Shown piece after piece: positions 1 to 5,596 of a DNA stretch of 9,401 nucleotides. The notes beneath the pieces are model-generated. The model ran no database searches. It was given only the letters and a program-made list of their open reading frames with translations, and was not told where the DNA came from. The translations under genes were made by a program, and so were the position numbers. The stretch comes from Sporomusaceae bacterium (lineage in GTDB: Bacteria > Bacillota_C > Negativicutes > Sporomusales_B > UBA7701), in contig JALHDI010000086.1 in assembly GCA_022839045.1 (NCBI GenBank), forward strand, positions 14,234 through 23,634. The letters are read 5' to 3'. The stretch's first letter is position 1. Every line of letters begins with the position of its first letter.

Positions 1-984
1 CACCTCCGGGTACTGGTCCCATAGCTCGCCGTCGAGCAGGCGGCCGGCGGCTTTTTTGCCGACGCGATGCGGGTCATAACCAGCACCATATCCTGACTCA
101 ACGTACTCATACTCTCCCCACTGCTTGAAGTTGAACGCTGTCCCCGCCGCTTTGCATTGGTCCCGCAGGCTCCGCACCCAATCCGGATGACACGGCCGGG
201 CGCCGGGGCCGCTCTCGCCGCCGCAGATTACCCAGTCAAGGCCGTTCGGTATATCGTGATATTCCCCATCGGTTGCGGTAGCATAGGCGCATCTGTCGAG
301 AACATTGAAAGTGTCGCCATCTGCGTCCTTGATGTTGGTCACGTCCACCGGCCCGAGCATCGGCTCGATTATCACGCCGCGCAGCGCCGCCGGCGACTTC
401 AGCACCCAGGGAATCCGTTCGTCCGCCCTCGCCTGGTTCTCGGCCGCGGTCATGACGATGACATTGGGCAGCGGATACGTGGGCCCCGGCTCCCAGCACA
501 CGGGCGCCGTCTCGGGGTCCCAGCGTTGAAGGTTGAGCGACGAGTGGACGCGGGCGCCGCGCGCGAGAAGGTTATCCCTCTGAATCCAAATCTGCTCGGC
601 GCGGCCTTCCTCAGTCAAATAGAGATACAGGAAATCAGGCCGCTTCGTGATGAGTATGTAGAGATGCTGTGGCGTCAGGGACATCACCGCGAATGCCTGG
701 TCGAGGTAATAGTCGCGTGCCAGGGCGATGTCGCTGGTGGCGCAGGGGAAAACCCATTGGGGTTGTCGCCAGCGCAGGGGCTCCGTCAGGCGGTCGGAGA
801 ACACCTGGATCTCGGAGAATGGCTTGGCGTACTGCACCGGCAACTTCTTCCCGTCGCAGTAGGCTTTGTGCCTCATAGTGTGCAGCTTTTCGGCCCAGCA
901 GTTGAGACAGCCCTCGCTGACCGGTGAGCAGCCGGTCATGAAATTCCACGTCTTGGTGGCGAAAGGTATTGCCGTGCTGCCCAT
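1..984 (-). CDS. DUF5131 (phage Gp37/Gp68) family protein, 3' end cut by window
   Basis: 328 residues are visible, read from ATG at 984 with a GAGGT-type ribosome site just upstream; the frame is open to base 1. Family signatures are clear: a cysteine cluster near the N-terminus (GCSPVSEGCLNCWAEK, Cys 19/26/29), TAAENQ followed by RIPWVL (about 179-195), EPMLGPVD (207-214), and CGGESGPGARP (254-264) followed by HPDWVRSLRDQC and FKQWG (286-290). The last visible residues, LWDQYPEV, look like the usual C-terminus, so only a few residues should be missing. DUF5131 proteins are common in phages and have been related to radical-SAM-type enzymes. The CX6CX2C cluster could hold an Fe-S centre, but the spacing differs from the classical CX3CX2C and the reaction is unknown. 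It starts 3 bases after the AbrB-type gene, so the two are probably co-transcribed. Confidence 0.88.
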   Translation of the reverse strand, partial: MGSTAIPFATKTWNFMTGCSPVSEGCLNCWAEKLHTMRHKAYCDGKKLPVQYAKPFSEIQVFSDRLTEPLRWRQPQWVFPCATSDIALARDYYLDQAFAVMSLTPQHLYILITKRPDFLYLYLTEEGRAEQIWIQRDNLLARGARVHSSLNLQRWDPETAPVCWEPGPTYPLPNVIVMTAAENQARADERIPWVLKSPAALRGVIIEPMLGPVDVTNIKDADGDTFNVLDRCAYATATDGEYHDIPNGLDWVICGGESGPGARPCHPDWVRSLRDQCKAAGTAFNFKQWGEYEYVESGYGAGYDPHRVGKKAAGRLLDGELWDQYPEV

Positions 985-987
985 GGC

Positions 988-1236
988 CTACCTCGCCGAC
1001 CGACCGAGAGCCGCCGCGCATTCCTGGCAGACGTTTTTGCCCTTGAAATTGGCCACGCCGTCGGCGCCGCCGCAGAAGACGCAGGCCGGTTCGTACTTCC
1101 GCAGGATGATGCGGTCGTTATCGACGAAGATTTCCATGCCGTCTTTTTCCTCGATCCCGAGGGTGCGTCGGAGCTCAATGGGGATTACTACCCTCCCGAG
1201 CTCGTCAACCTTTCTCACTACACCGGTACTTTTCAT
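988..1236 (-). CDS. AbrB/SpoVT-domain DNA-binding protein with C-terminal zinc ribbon
   Basis: 82 residues. Residues 1-47 form a typical swapped-hairpin AbrB/MazE/SpoVT domain: STGVVRKVDELGRVVIPIEL, then RRTLGIEEKDGMEIFVD and IILRKYEP. The C-terminal part carries two cysteine pairs (C52-x2-C55 and C70-x2-C73), a probable zinc ribbon, an arrangement often seen in Firmicute and phage AbrB-type regulators. Such proteins bind DNA as dimers and act as transition-state or phage regulators, or as toxin antidotes. No toxin gene lies next to it, so a transcription regulator is more likely. Its ATG overlaps the stop of the upstream gene as ATGA, with GGAGAAAG ahead of it, and the DUF5131 gene follows after 3 bases. 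It could bind the inverted repeat at 1588-1603, ahead of its own unit; that is inference. Confidence 0.9.
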   Translation of the reverse strand: MKSTGVVRKVDELGRVVIPIELRRTLGIEEKDGMEIFVDNDRIILRKYEPACVFCGGADGVANFKGKNVCQECAAALGRSAR

Positions 1237-1541
1237 TGAGCTTTCTCCTTTCCAAACTGGTCGGCAGTTCCGGCCGTCTCATTTTCAATCCGTGCAATAA
1301 TAGCCTCGCCTTTCTCTTTGTCAGCGTCGGAAAAGCAAATGAGTTCCCCGCCAGGTTTCAGCCGATAGCCAATGCCGGCCGCATTAAGTTCGTTGATCAT
1401 CTTGCAGACAAAGCGCTCACAATCATCGGCCTCACGCTCCGTCATGTGCTCTTCGCAGCCTTTGCCTCCGAGCAGCTCAGGGCGAGGGCAAGGACGCGCA
1501 GCAAATGCGCATGTGACGCAGGTTTTGAACTGAGACACCAT
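1233..1541 (-). CDS. Cys-rich hypothetical protein
   Basis: 102 residues from the preferred start. An ATG at 1547 directly abuts the AAGGAG ribosome site and so is badly placed. The second in-frame ATG at 1541 sits 6 bases behind it and is chosen here. The N-terminal part is rich in cysteine (C8-x2-C11, C18, C29, C41, C46, with H32), which suggests a metal-binding module. The C-terminal part has MINELNAAGIGYRLKPGGEL and a charged helix near the end. No family was recognised. It is the first gene of the left transcription unit, after the inverted repeat and the terminator, and overlaps the AbrB-type gene by 4 bases, so translation is probably coupled. Confidence 0.75.
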   Translation of the reverse strand: MVSQFKTCVTCAFAARPCPRPELLGGKGCEEHMTEREADDCERFVCKMINELNAAGIGYRLKPGGELICFSDADKEKGEAIIARIENETAGTADQFGKEKAQ

Positions 1542-1587
1542 TTTCATCTCCTTGCATAAGAATCAGTCTATCCGGGAATGATCAAAC

Positions 1588-1603
1588 TGGTATTTCCATA
1601 CCA
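1588..1603. promoter_or_regulatory. Perfect 16-base inverted repeat, candidate operator
   Basis: TGGTAT, four spacer bases TTCC, then ATACCA: a perfect 6-base dyad in the only open spacer (1548-1628) ahead of the left transcription unit. On the minus strand the left arm overlaps a possible extended -10 (TGGTATGGA), and TTGATC lies just downstream, so the site is placed where a repressor could block a promoter. No strong sigma-A promoter can be read with certainty. The binding protein is unknown; the AbrB-type protein encoded at 988-1236 is a natural candidate. A small RNA hairpin with a GGAA loop is the alternative. Confidence 0.4.
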
Positions 1604-1628
1604 AAACGGCATAAACAGGGGTGCAAAG

Positions 1629-1652
1629 AAGGGGGAGTGATAGCTCCCCCTT
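1629..1652 (-). terminator. Rho-independent terminator closing the right-hand gene string
   Basis: The core hairpin is GGGGGAG (1631-1637) with CTCCCCC (1644-1650) and a 6-base loop, extended by two A-T pairs. On the minus strand it lies 5 bases after the TAA of the 185-residue gene and is followed by TTCTTT. On the plus strand it is followed by TTTAGTTTT, so it might work in both directions. It separates the long right-hand operon from the AbrB/DUF5131 unit. Confidence 0.7.
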
Positions 1653-1657
1653 TAGTT

Positions 1658-2215
1658 TTACGCGGGCTGTGTCAACGACAGGCCGTCCAGGTCTCCCTCC
1701 GGTGCAGGGTTATCCTGATCTTCACCCTCATCGCCGCCGTCCATGCCGAGCTCGGTTTGCATCAGAGCCTTGTGCAGCTCCTTCAGCTCCGGCGTGGCCA
1801 GGCCATACAGGCGAATCAGCGCCGGATTGATCTGTACTTCATAGTCGGCTATGTACCAGCGGGTTTCGCCGGCGTCGGTGTAGGACTTAGCGCAGCGGGA
1901 AAGCAACTCGGCGAGCGTGAATTCGCGCTGGGCATACTCGTCCTTTTCCCAGGTGTTGGAATTGATGTTGATACGGAAGGTTTTGCCGGTCTCGAACCGT
2001 TCTTCGGCGGACATCAGCTTGATGTTGGCCCTGAGCATCTTGCCCTTCCGGGACATGCCGCGCTTCATGAGCACGGCGAAACCGGCTTCGGCCAATCCCT
2101 GGTTGGGAAATTTCTCGTCGGCCACCCTGGCCAGCATTTTGAGCACTTCCTCCGGGGCTTGTTCCCACTTGGGGCCTTTGGGTTCGCTGGACTTTTTACC
2201 GAATTTCCTTCCCAT
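1658..2215 (-). CDS. Phage metallopeptidase-like protein, probably inactive
   Basis: 185 residues, ATG behind GGAGAGGAG. The layout matches the putative phage metallopeptidase fold: an N-terminal helix ending in a hydrophobic strand (GFAVLMKRGMSRKGKMLRAN, about 45-64), RFETGKTFRININSNTW (73-89), a helix that normally carries HExxH, and a C-terminal D-[HD]-x-V block before PALIRLYGL (131-139). Here the HExxH position reads AELLS (102-106), keeping only the glutamate, and the usual later histidine is apparently tyrosine (DYEVQ, 124-128). By eye, therefore, the metal ligands are gone and a structural or binding role is more likely than proteolysis. The last 27 residues are acidic and probably disordered. 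It is the last gene before the terminator. The family call rests on pattern matching and should be confirmed by profile search. Confidence 0.65.
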   Translation of the reverse strand: MGRKFGKKSSEPKGPKWEQAPEEVLKMLARVADEKFPNQGLAEAGFAVLMKRGMSRKGKMLRANIKLMSAEERFETGKTFRININSNTWEKDEYAQREFTLAELLSRCAKSYTDAGETRWYIADYEVQINPALIRLYGLATPELKELHKALMQTELGMDGGDEGEDQDNPAPEGDLDGLSLTQPA

Positions 2216-2237
2216 TATGGGGTTCTCCTCTCCTTTC

Positions 2238-2390
2238 TCAGTACCACAGCGCCCCGATCAGGAGCGCGAAATATATGACCGTGGAGACCGCCGTGAATGC
2301 CTTCGATTGCCGCAGGTAGAAGCTGAATTTATCTATGTAGACCTGGGCGGCCAGGGCGACGATGACGGCGACGATCAGCCCGGGGGACAC
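2238..2390 (-). CDS. Small two-helix membrane protein
   Basis: 50 residues from a GTG start at 2390, which has GGAGGT six bases upstream (best-spaced site in the region). An upstream in-frame ATG at 2423 would give 61 residues but has no such site. Two hydrophobic segments are visible, about residues 4-18 (GLIVAVIVALAAQVY) and 32-48 (FTAVSTVIYFALLIGAL), joined by a charged loop, so it should sit in the membrane. The start lies inside the end of the previous gene (16-base overlap). No family was recognised; its place among early genes argues against a holin, though that cannot be excluded. Confidence 0.65.
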   Translation of the reverse strand: MSPGLIVAVIVALAAQVYIDKFSFYLRQSKAFTAVSTVIYFALLIGALWY

Positions 2391-2623
2391 GGTACCACCT
2401 CCAGGCAGTCGGTGGCGAAGCAACCGCTAAGCGGTTTGTCCTCGCCGGACTGTCCGGGTTTATAGCCGTCCAGCAACACGACCGGCGTACGCCCGCACAT
2501 CACATACGGCTCGCTCCTGGTTTTCCACATAAAGCCGGCGTACTTGCGCGCTTCGGAACAGTTGACCATCTTGACCCACGTGCCGACCGGCCAATCGGGC
2601 AGGGCGATTACTCGGCTTCTCAC
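2375..2623 (-). CDS. Hypothetical protein
   Basis: 82 residues from a GTG start that directly follows the TAG of the previous gene, with GGGAGG eight bases upstream. The sequence begins RVIALPDWPVGTWVKMVNC and looks like a small beta-rich domain, with cysteines at 22, 43, 68, 73 and 79. The spacing gives no classical zinc ribbon. No family was recognised. The downstream membrane-protein gene starts inside its 3' end, which supports expression as one operon. Confidence 0.6.
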   Translation of the reverse strand: MRSRVIALPDWPVGTWVKMVNCSEARKYAGFMWKTRSEPYVMCGRTPVVLLDGYKPGQSGEDKPLSGCFATDCLEVVPCPPG

Positions 2624-2836
2624 CTACATCGCCTCCCATTGGACCGGCGTCCATTCGCCGTTGACGATGATCTCGATCTGGGCGTCCTCCATTTTGATGA
2701 CGGTCGGCACGACCTCTACCGGATCGCCGTGCTCGTCGTAGACGCCATAGCCGACGTCGCCTTTGAAGAAACTGATGAACAAAACGCGGCCGTAGCGCTG
2801 CCGGATTTTATCGAATACCCGGATTTTCATTTCCAT
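2624..2836 (-). CDS. Hypothetical protein
   Basis: 70 residues, starting at ATG 2836 with GGAGAGGAG five bases upstream. It has alternating hydrophobic and charged residues suggesting a small beta-strand-rich fold (GRVLFISFFKGDVGYGVYDE, then VEVVPTVIKME and IEIIVNGEWTPVQW). The opening KIRVFDKIRQRYGRV faintly recalls YopX-type phage proteins, but it is too short for that family and the match is not convincing. It runs directly into the next gene (stop TAG abutting GTG). Confidence 0.6.
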   Translation of the reverse strand: MEMKIRVFDKIRQRYGRVLFISFFKGDVGYGVYDEHGDPVEVVPTVIKMEDAQIEIIVNGEWTPVQWEAM

Positions 2837-2851
2837 GCCTGCTCCTCTCCC

Positions 2852-3169
2852 CTACATCCTTATGATCTCGCGTTTGGAACACACGCCGTCTGGTCCGATG
2901 CCGATACTTGCCCGCTGGCAACGGCCGTTGCTGTTGGTGACGCACTTGGCGACCTCGCAGATGTAGACTTCCGTCTCGGCCGCCTCGGTCGTCTCGCCCT
3001 CCTCAGCGGTGTCCGGCTCCGCGGGTTCTGCATAGCATTGCAGCAGGAGGTTGAGGATGAAATCGACCTCCTCGGCCGGGCGGGCTGAGCCGTCGTCTCT
3101 CTTGACGATCAGGTGTATGGCCTGGCTGGCCGTCTTATATAGCCCTGGTATGGACTCAACTTTTATCAT
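2852..3169 (-). CDS. Small protein with DUF1540-like Cys domain and acidic linker
   Basis: 105 residues from ATG at 3169, which has GGGAGAGGA six bases upstream. The frame stays open up to an ATG at 3385, but those extra 72 residues would be read through the tRNA-like RNA segment and look artificial, so the inner start is preferred. Residues 1-47 are a small helical domain. Residues 48-67 are an acidic linker. Residues 69-101 contain C71-x4-C76-x7-C84 and a final C97, with N79 and I89/I91 spaced as in DUF1540, a small metal-binding domain of Firmicutes. That assignment is a resemblance by eye. Its job is unknown. Confidence 0.65.
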   Translation of the reverse strand: MIKVESIPGLYKTASQAIHLIVKRDDGSARPAEEVDFILNLLLQCYAEPAEPDTAEEGETTEAAETEVYICEVAKCVTNSNGRCQRASIGIGPDGVCSKREIIRM

Positions 3170-3194
3170 GCTCGGTCCTCTCCCATAGTTTTTT

Positions 3195-3367
3195 TGGTGG
3201 CCGGGGGCCGGATTCGAACCGGCTCGGTTTGCCTTAGTAATTATGCTGCGCCAGGTTTCAGCAGCGACTTCACCGAAAAGCCGACCTGGGAATAAAGCGC
3301 GCCGGTGATGCATAATCCGGTATTTTGCCGCTTCCCGCGCCGCGTTTTCCCACCACGCCGCCCCGGC
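3195..3367 (-). ncRNA. Candidate tRNA-like structured RNA with enlarged middle
   Basis: Read on the minus strand, GCCGGGG (3367-3361) can pair fully with CCCCGGC (3206-3200) as a 7-pair acceptor. A D-arm-like hairpin follows: GCGT, a 9-base GG-containing loop, then ACGC (3358-3342). A 5-pair stem GCGCG/CGCGC (3340-3336 with 3301-3297) sits where an anticodon stem would, but closes 34 bases. A textbook T-arm is present: GCCGG, TTCGAAT, CCGGC (3223-3207). The 3' end reads CACCA (3199-3195). Between the middle stem and T-arm lie 73 bases with a nested hairpin (CCAGGT/ACCTGG around CGGCTT/AAGTCG). At 173 bases it is too long for a tRNA and too short for a normal tmRNA, and the end has one base more than acceptor plus N73-CCA allows. 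It could be a decayed tRNA, a tRNA mimic, or chance pairing in GC-rich DNA. Confidence 0.4.
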
Positions 3368-3422
3368 TATATAATAAGGAAGCACTTGGAAATATTATCC
3401 TGTCAATTACCGCACCTGGTGG

Positions 3423-3524
3423 CTACCTGCCCAGGGCGCCGCGAAGCGCTTTGCTCAGAGCGGCATAAAGCGGATTCACGCTGGCGTACATCTCCTGGGC
3501 CGAAAGCATCACCTTATGGATCAT
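3423..3524 (-). CDS. Possible 33-residue micro-protein
   Basis: An ATG at 3524 lies 4 bases after the stop of the previous gene. It opens a 33-residue frame beginning MIHKVMLSAQEMYASVNPLY and ending with a basic stretch (SKALRGALGR). It fills most of the gap before the tRNA-like segment, with operon-like spacing, but there is no good ribosome site, so it would depend on coupling to the gene upstream. An amphipathic helix is likely. It could equally be non-coding leader sequence for what follows. Confidence 0.3.
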   Translation of the reverse strand: MIHKVMLSAQEMYASVNPLYAALSKALRGALGR

Positions 3525-3527
3525 CTT

Positions 3528-3734
3528 TTAAGATGCCAGTGACCGGTTCATTGTTGTCGGCATTCCGTCGACGTCCGGCTGGTCGATGAAGAGCATAAAG
3601 CCTCTCGTTGCGTCGTATGATTCCTGGTATAGCTGGCCGTCGACCTCGACAGTGACCGTCACGGTCTTTTTGGCCGGGGTGGTTTTTTCCCGTTCGAGCT
3701 TGTCAACCGGCAACGCATCCAGATTTTTAATCAA
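3528..3734 (-). CDS. Hypothetical protein
   Basis: 68 residues from a TTG start at 3734, behind a purine-rich GAGAGGAG site. The previous gene stops 4 bases earlier. Residues 23-47 read like a beta-hairpin (KTVTVTVEVDGQLYQESY). The N-terminus is charged (DKLEREKTTPAKK). No family was recognised. The TTG start is uncertain, but no ATG or GTG is better placed near the ribosome site. Confidence 0.55.
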   Translation of the reverse strand: MIKNLDALPVDKLEREKTTPAKKTVTVTVEVDGQLYQESYDATRGFMLFIDQPDVDGMPTTMNRSLAS

Positions 3735-3738
3735 ATCC

Positions 3739-3945
3739 TTACTCTCCTCTCTTGAATATCACCCGGCATACCGCCTGGTGCATCTCCTTGTGCGTCATGT
3801 CCCACCGGAACACGCGACTTGGCTTATCCATTTGCAGGGTCAGCTGCTCATCCGGGGATCGCCGCCGCCAACAGGTGGGGCCGTAGTCGCGCGCGATAGA
3901 CTCGGGGTCCGTCAGTTGCCGGCCGCAGCGCTTGCAGCGGGGCAT
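3739..3945 (-). CDS. DUF6011-like zinc-ribbon protein
   Basis: 68 residues. The N-terminus carries CKRCGRQLTDPESIARDYGP then C25, the signature of the small DUF6011-type domain (CxxCGRxLTDPxS...GxGPxC) found in many phage and actinobacterial proteins and thought to bind zinc (C4, C7, C25 visible). The rest (DKPSRVFRWDMTHKEMHQAV) is unassigned. The ATG follows the previous stop by 13 bases, with AGGCGGTGA ahead. The role is unknown; nucleic-acid binding is a reasonable guess. Confidence 0.8.
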   Translation of the reverse strand: MPRCKRCGRQLTDPESIARDYGPTCWRRRSPDEQLTLQMDKPSRVFRWDMTHKEMHQAVCRVIFKRGE

Positions 3946-3958
3946 GGGGCGTCACCGC

Positions 3959-4429
3959 CTAACAGTGGGGCTCGACTTCTTTGTTATCCAGAATAATGCT
4001 TATCTCATTGACGATCTTGGCGTGGGTGGTAAGCTCGTTGATGATCAAGCAGAGGTTGAGCTTATTGGCTCCCAGCTCGACGCTGCCGAAGTCGCGGCAG
4101 CATTCGAGCAGGTAAATCTCGTCGGCGCCGAGTACAGTGTGCTTCTCGCGGCTCTTCCCTGTTCTCCCGATTTCAAAGACGATATAGCCGTGGCGCGGGC
4201 CGTAACCATATTCACAGTCACACCCCTGATCGCCGAAGCTGGCATAATTCTTAACGCCGAACGTCTGCTTCATAAGGGCGTTCGCGCCGTCGGTCTGAAT
4301 GGCCGAGATGGCGGCCTCAATCTTGGCGCCTCTGGATTCTTGGGGAAAAGAAGCCGCGCCCTCGTTGGGCAAGCCCTTCATGTAGATGTTTTCCATGGCT
4401 CGTTTGCATCTCTCGATATCGATTTTCAC
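3959..4429 (-). CDS. Hypothetical protein with GCDC motif
   Basis: 156 residues from a GTG start at 4429, with GGAGGT five bases upstream; the previous gene stops 10 bases earlier. It opens with a helical stretch (DIERCKRAMENIYMKGLP). A central block GCDCEYGYGPRHGYIVFEIG (69-88) looks like a folded core, and C110/C111 are adjacent. The C-terminal half is hydrophobic-helical (NKLNLCLIINELTTHAKIVN). No family was recognised, and no membrane segment or catalytic motif stands out. Confidence 0.7.
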   Translation of the reverse strand: MKIDIERCKRAMENIYMKGLPNEGAASFPQESRGAKIEAAISAIQTDGANALMKQTFGVKNYASFGDQGCDCEYGYGPRHGYIVFEIGRTGKSREKHTVLGADEIYLLECCRDFGSVELGANKLNLCLIINELTTHAKIVNEISIILDNKEVEPHC

Positions 4430-4439
4430 AATATACCTC

Positions 4440-4649
4440 CTATCCCTCGCTTATCGGCAGCCCGCAGATTTTGCAAAAGCGGTCGCGGGGCTTGATCTCG
4501 CTGTTTTTGCACCTGGGGCAAACCGGCTGGCAGCCCTCACAGTATCGCGGATGCCCCGGCGGCTCTTCCCCCTCAACAATGTCGTCAAAAACCTCCCCGC
4601 ACCGTTCGCAAAGGGTGCCGTCCAGCATCATATCGGCTATATCGCCCAT
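4440..4649 (-). CDS. Tandem zinc-ribbon protein
   Basis: 69 residues from the chosen ATG at 4649. An ATG six bases earlier (4655) is only one base from AAGGAGG, too close, whereas 4649 is seven bases away. Two four-cysteine ribbons follow each other: C14-x2-C17 with C37-x2-C40, and C44-x2-C47 with C59-x2-C62. The opening (ADMMLDGTLCERCGE) resembles small phage zinc-ribbon proteins that start with a DGxLC motif. The second ribbon (VCPRCKNSEIKPRDRFCKIC) is a general type. Nucleic-acid or protein binding is likely; the target is unknown. Confidence 0.78.
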   Translation of the reverse strand: MGDIADMMLDGTLCERCGEVFDDIVEGEEPPGHPRYCEGCQPVCPRCKNSEIKPRDRFCKICGLPISEG

Positions 4650-4694
4650 CGTCATTCCTCCTTCTTCGCGAAGCGCACCTTAACAGGGCATGGG

Positions 4695-4886
4695 CTAGAG
4701 CCTTTGCATCATTTGCAGCATCACTTGGCTAATTTCGAGAAGCTGATAAGATATGTCCCGAAACCCGCAGCCTTCAGTAGCCGCCGACCACCATGCGCAT
4801 GCTTCACCCTTGCACTCCGTGGGAAAGGAGATATCGGCAGGGGCCGCATGGTATGCGTGCATTAGTATTGGGCATTGTTTAGGCAT
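4695..4886 (-). CDS. Small Cys-containing hypothetical protein
   Basis: 63 residues, ATG with GGAGG seven bases upstream. Cysteines at 5, 25, 30 and 40, with ECKGEACAWW in the middle, suggest a single small metal site. The C-terminus (RDISYQLLEISQVMLQMMQR) is an amphipathic helix. This pattern of an early CP, then CxGExCAWW and a later C, is common in small Firmicute phage proteins of unknown role. It starts 11 bases after the end of the hydrolase gene, so it probably belongs to the same operon. Confidence 0.7.
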   Translation of the reverse strand: MPKQCPILMHAYHAAPADISFPTECKGEACAWWSAATEGCGFRDISYQLLEISQVMLQMMQRL

Positions 4887-4897
4887 CCTCTTCCCTC

Positions 4898-5596
4898 CTA
4901 TCCCGCTATCGTAACCAACTTGCCACTTACTGCCTGTATTTCCCGCTTGAACCGCGCGGCGTCGGCGTTGCCGCTGCTGAGGTGAATCAGCATGATCTCC
5001 TGCACCCGGCTCAGGTCATTCGCACGCAGCAGCTCCTTCAGCGTCTCCAGGCTCATGTGCGAGCGCAGGAGCCGGTTCCTGAGCTCCGCCGGCAGCACCC
5101 CGGCCTCGACATTGGCATTCAGAATGTCGGTGCTGTAATTTGCTTCGGCAAGAATATGTGTAAGGCCGGAGAACCGGTACTTGCAGTAGGCGGTGTCGGT
5201 CAGGTAGAGCAGCTTTTCGCTGCCGCTGGCCAGCAGGAACCCCAGGGGCTCGGCGGCGTCGTGGACGGTGTCGAATGGCAGGATTGTCCATGTGCCGAGC
5301 GAAAACTGCACCTGCGGCTGGACGATTTTTACCCGGTGGCCGGCCACCCCCAGGGCCTCCGCCGTGCCCCAGCTCATGTAAACGTCCAGGCCGGCCTTCA
5401 TGGCGTCCTTCACCGCTTTTGCGTGGTCCATGTGCTCGTGGGTGACGAGGACGCCGGCGAGCTCCGTCATGCGGAAGTTCATCAGCCGTTGTATTTCGCG
5501 GTAAGCCAGGCCGCAGTCCAGCAGGAGCGGGGTGCTGCCGTCCGAGATGTAGTAACAATTTCCGCTGCTGCTGGAGGCGAAGGCCCGGACTTCCAT
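4898..5596 (-). CDS. MBL-fold metallo-hydrolase (YycJ-like), recombination-linked
   Basis: 232 residues, full length for the compact metallo-beta-lactamase hydrolases. The metal motif THEHMDH (52-58) is complete. Further candidate ligands are H112 (DTVHD), D134 (YLTDTAY), H180 (RSHMS) and H205 (LIHLSSGN). The start FASSSSGNCYYIS matches the YycJ/WalJ-type subgroup, which includes predicted exonucleases. Its ATG shares a base with the recT stop (TGATG) and has no ribosome site of its own, so it is translated by coupling to recT. In phages an exonuclease is normally encoded beside recT. No RecE or YqaJ-type nuclease is visible here, so this protein may supply the nuclease activity; that is inference. 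Confidence 0.88.
   Translation of the reverse strand: MEVRAFASSSSGNCYYISDGSTPLLLDCGLAYREIQRLMNFRMTELAGVLVTHEHMDHAKAVKDAMKAGLDVYMSWGTAEALGVAGHRVKIVQPQVQFSLGTWTILPFDTVHDAAEPLGFLLASGSEKLLYLTDTAYCKYRFSGLTHILAEANYSTDILNANVEAGVLPAELRNRLLRSHMSLETLKELLRANDLSRVQEIMLIHLSSGNADAARFKREIQAVSGKLVTIAG

Noticed and set aside
157..927. 256-residue plus-strand open frame
   Set aside because: It lies wholly opposite the DUF5131 gene, whose protein motifs are clear; the antisense translation is low in sense and has no ribosome site.
988..1236. AbrB-type protein as a toxin-antitoxin antidote
   Set aside because: Neither neighbour resembles a MazF- or PIN-type toxin; both adjacent genes have other explanations.
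3195..3225. tRNA 3' end as a phage attachment-site remnant
   Set aside because: It lies inside an operon of same-strand phage genes, no integrase gene is nearby, and the matching 5' acceptor strand is also present 140 bases away.
3195..3367. Interpretation as a tmRNA (ssrA)
   Set aside because: The acceptor and T-arm fit, but 173 bases is about half the usual length, no pseudoknot chain is seen, and a D-arm-like stem is present. One frame ends in Ala-Ala-stop, but a convincing tag and resume codon could not be made out.
3170..3385. N-terminal extension giving a 177-residue protein ending at 2852
   Set aside because: The extra residues are read through the structured RNA segment, look non-protein-like, and the inner ATG at 3169 has a good ribosome site.
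3368..3410. Promoter for the tRNA-like RNA (TTGACA with TATTAT)
   Set aside because: On the minus strand TTGACA is perfect, but the spacer to TATTAT is about 24 bases and the -10 would end only 3 bases before the acceptor strand.
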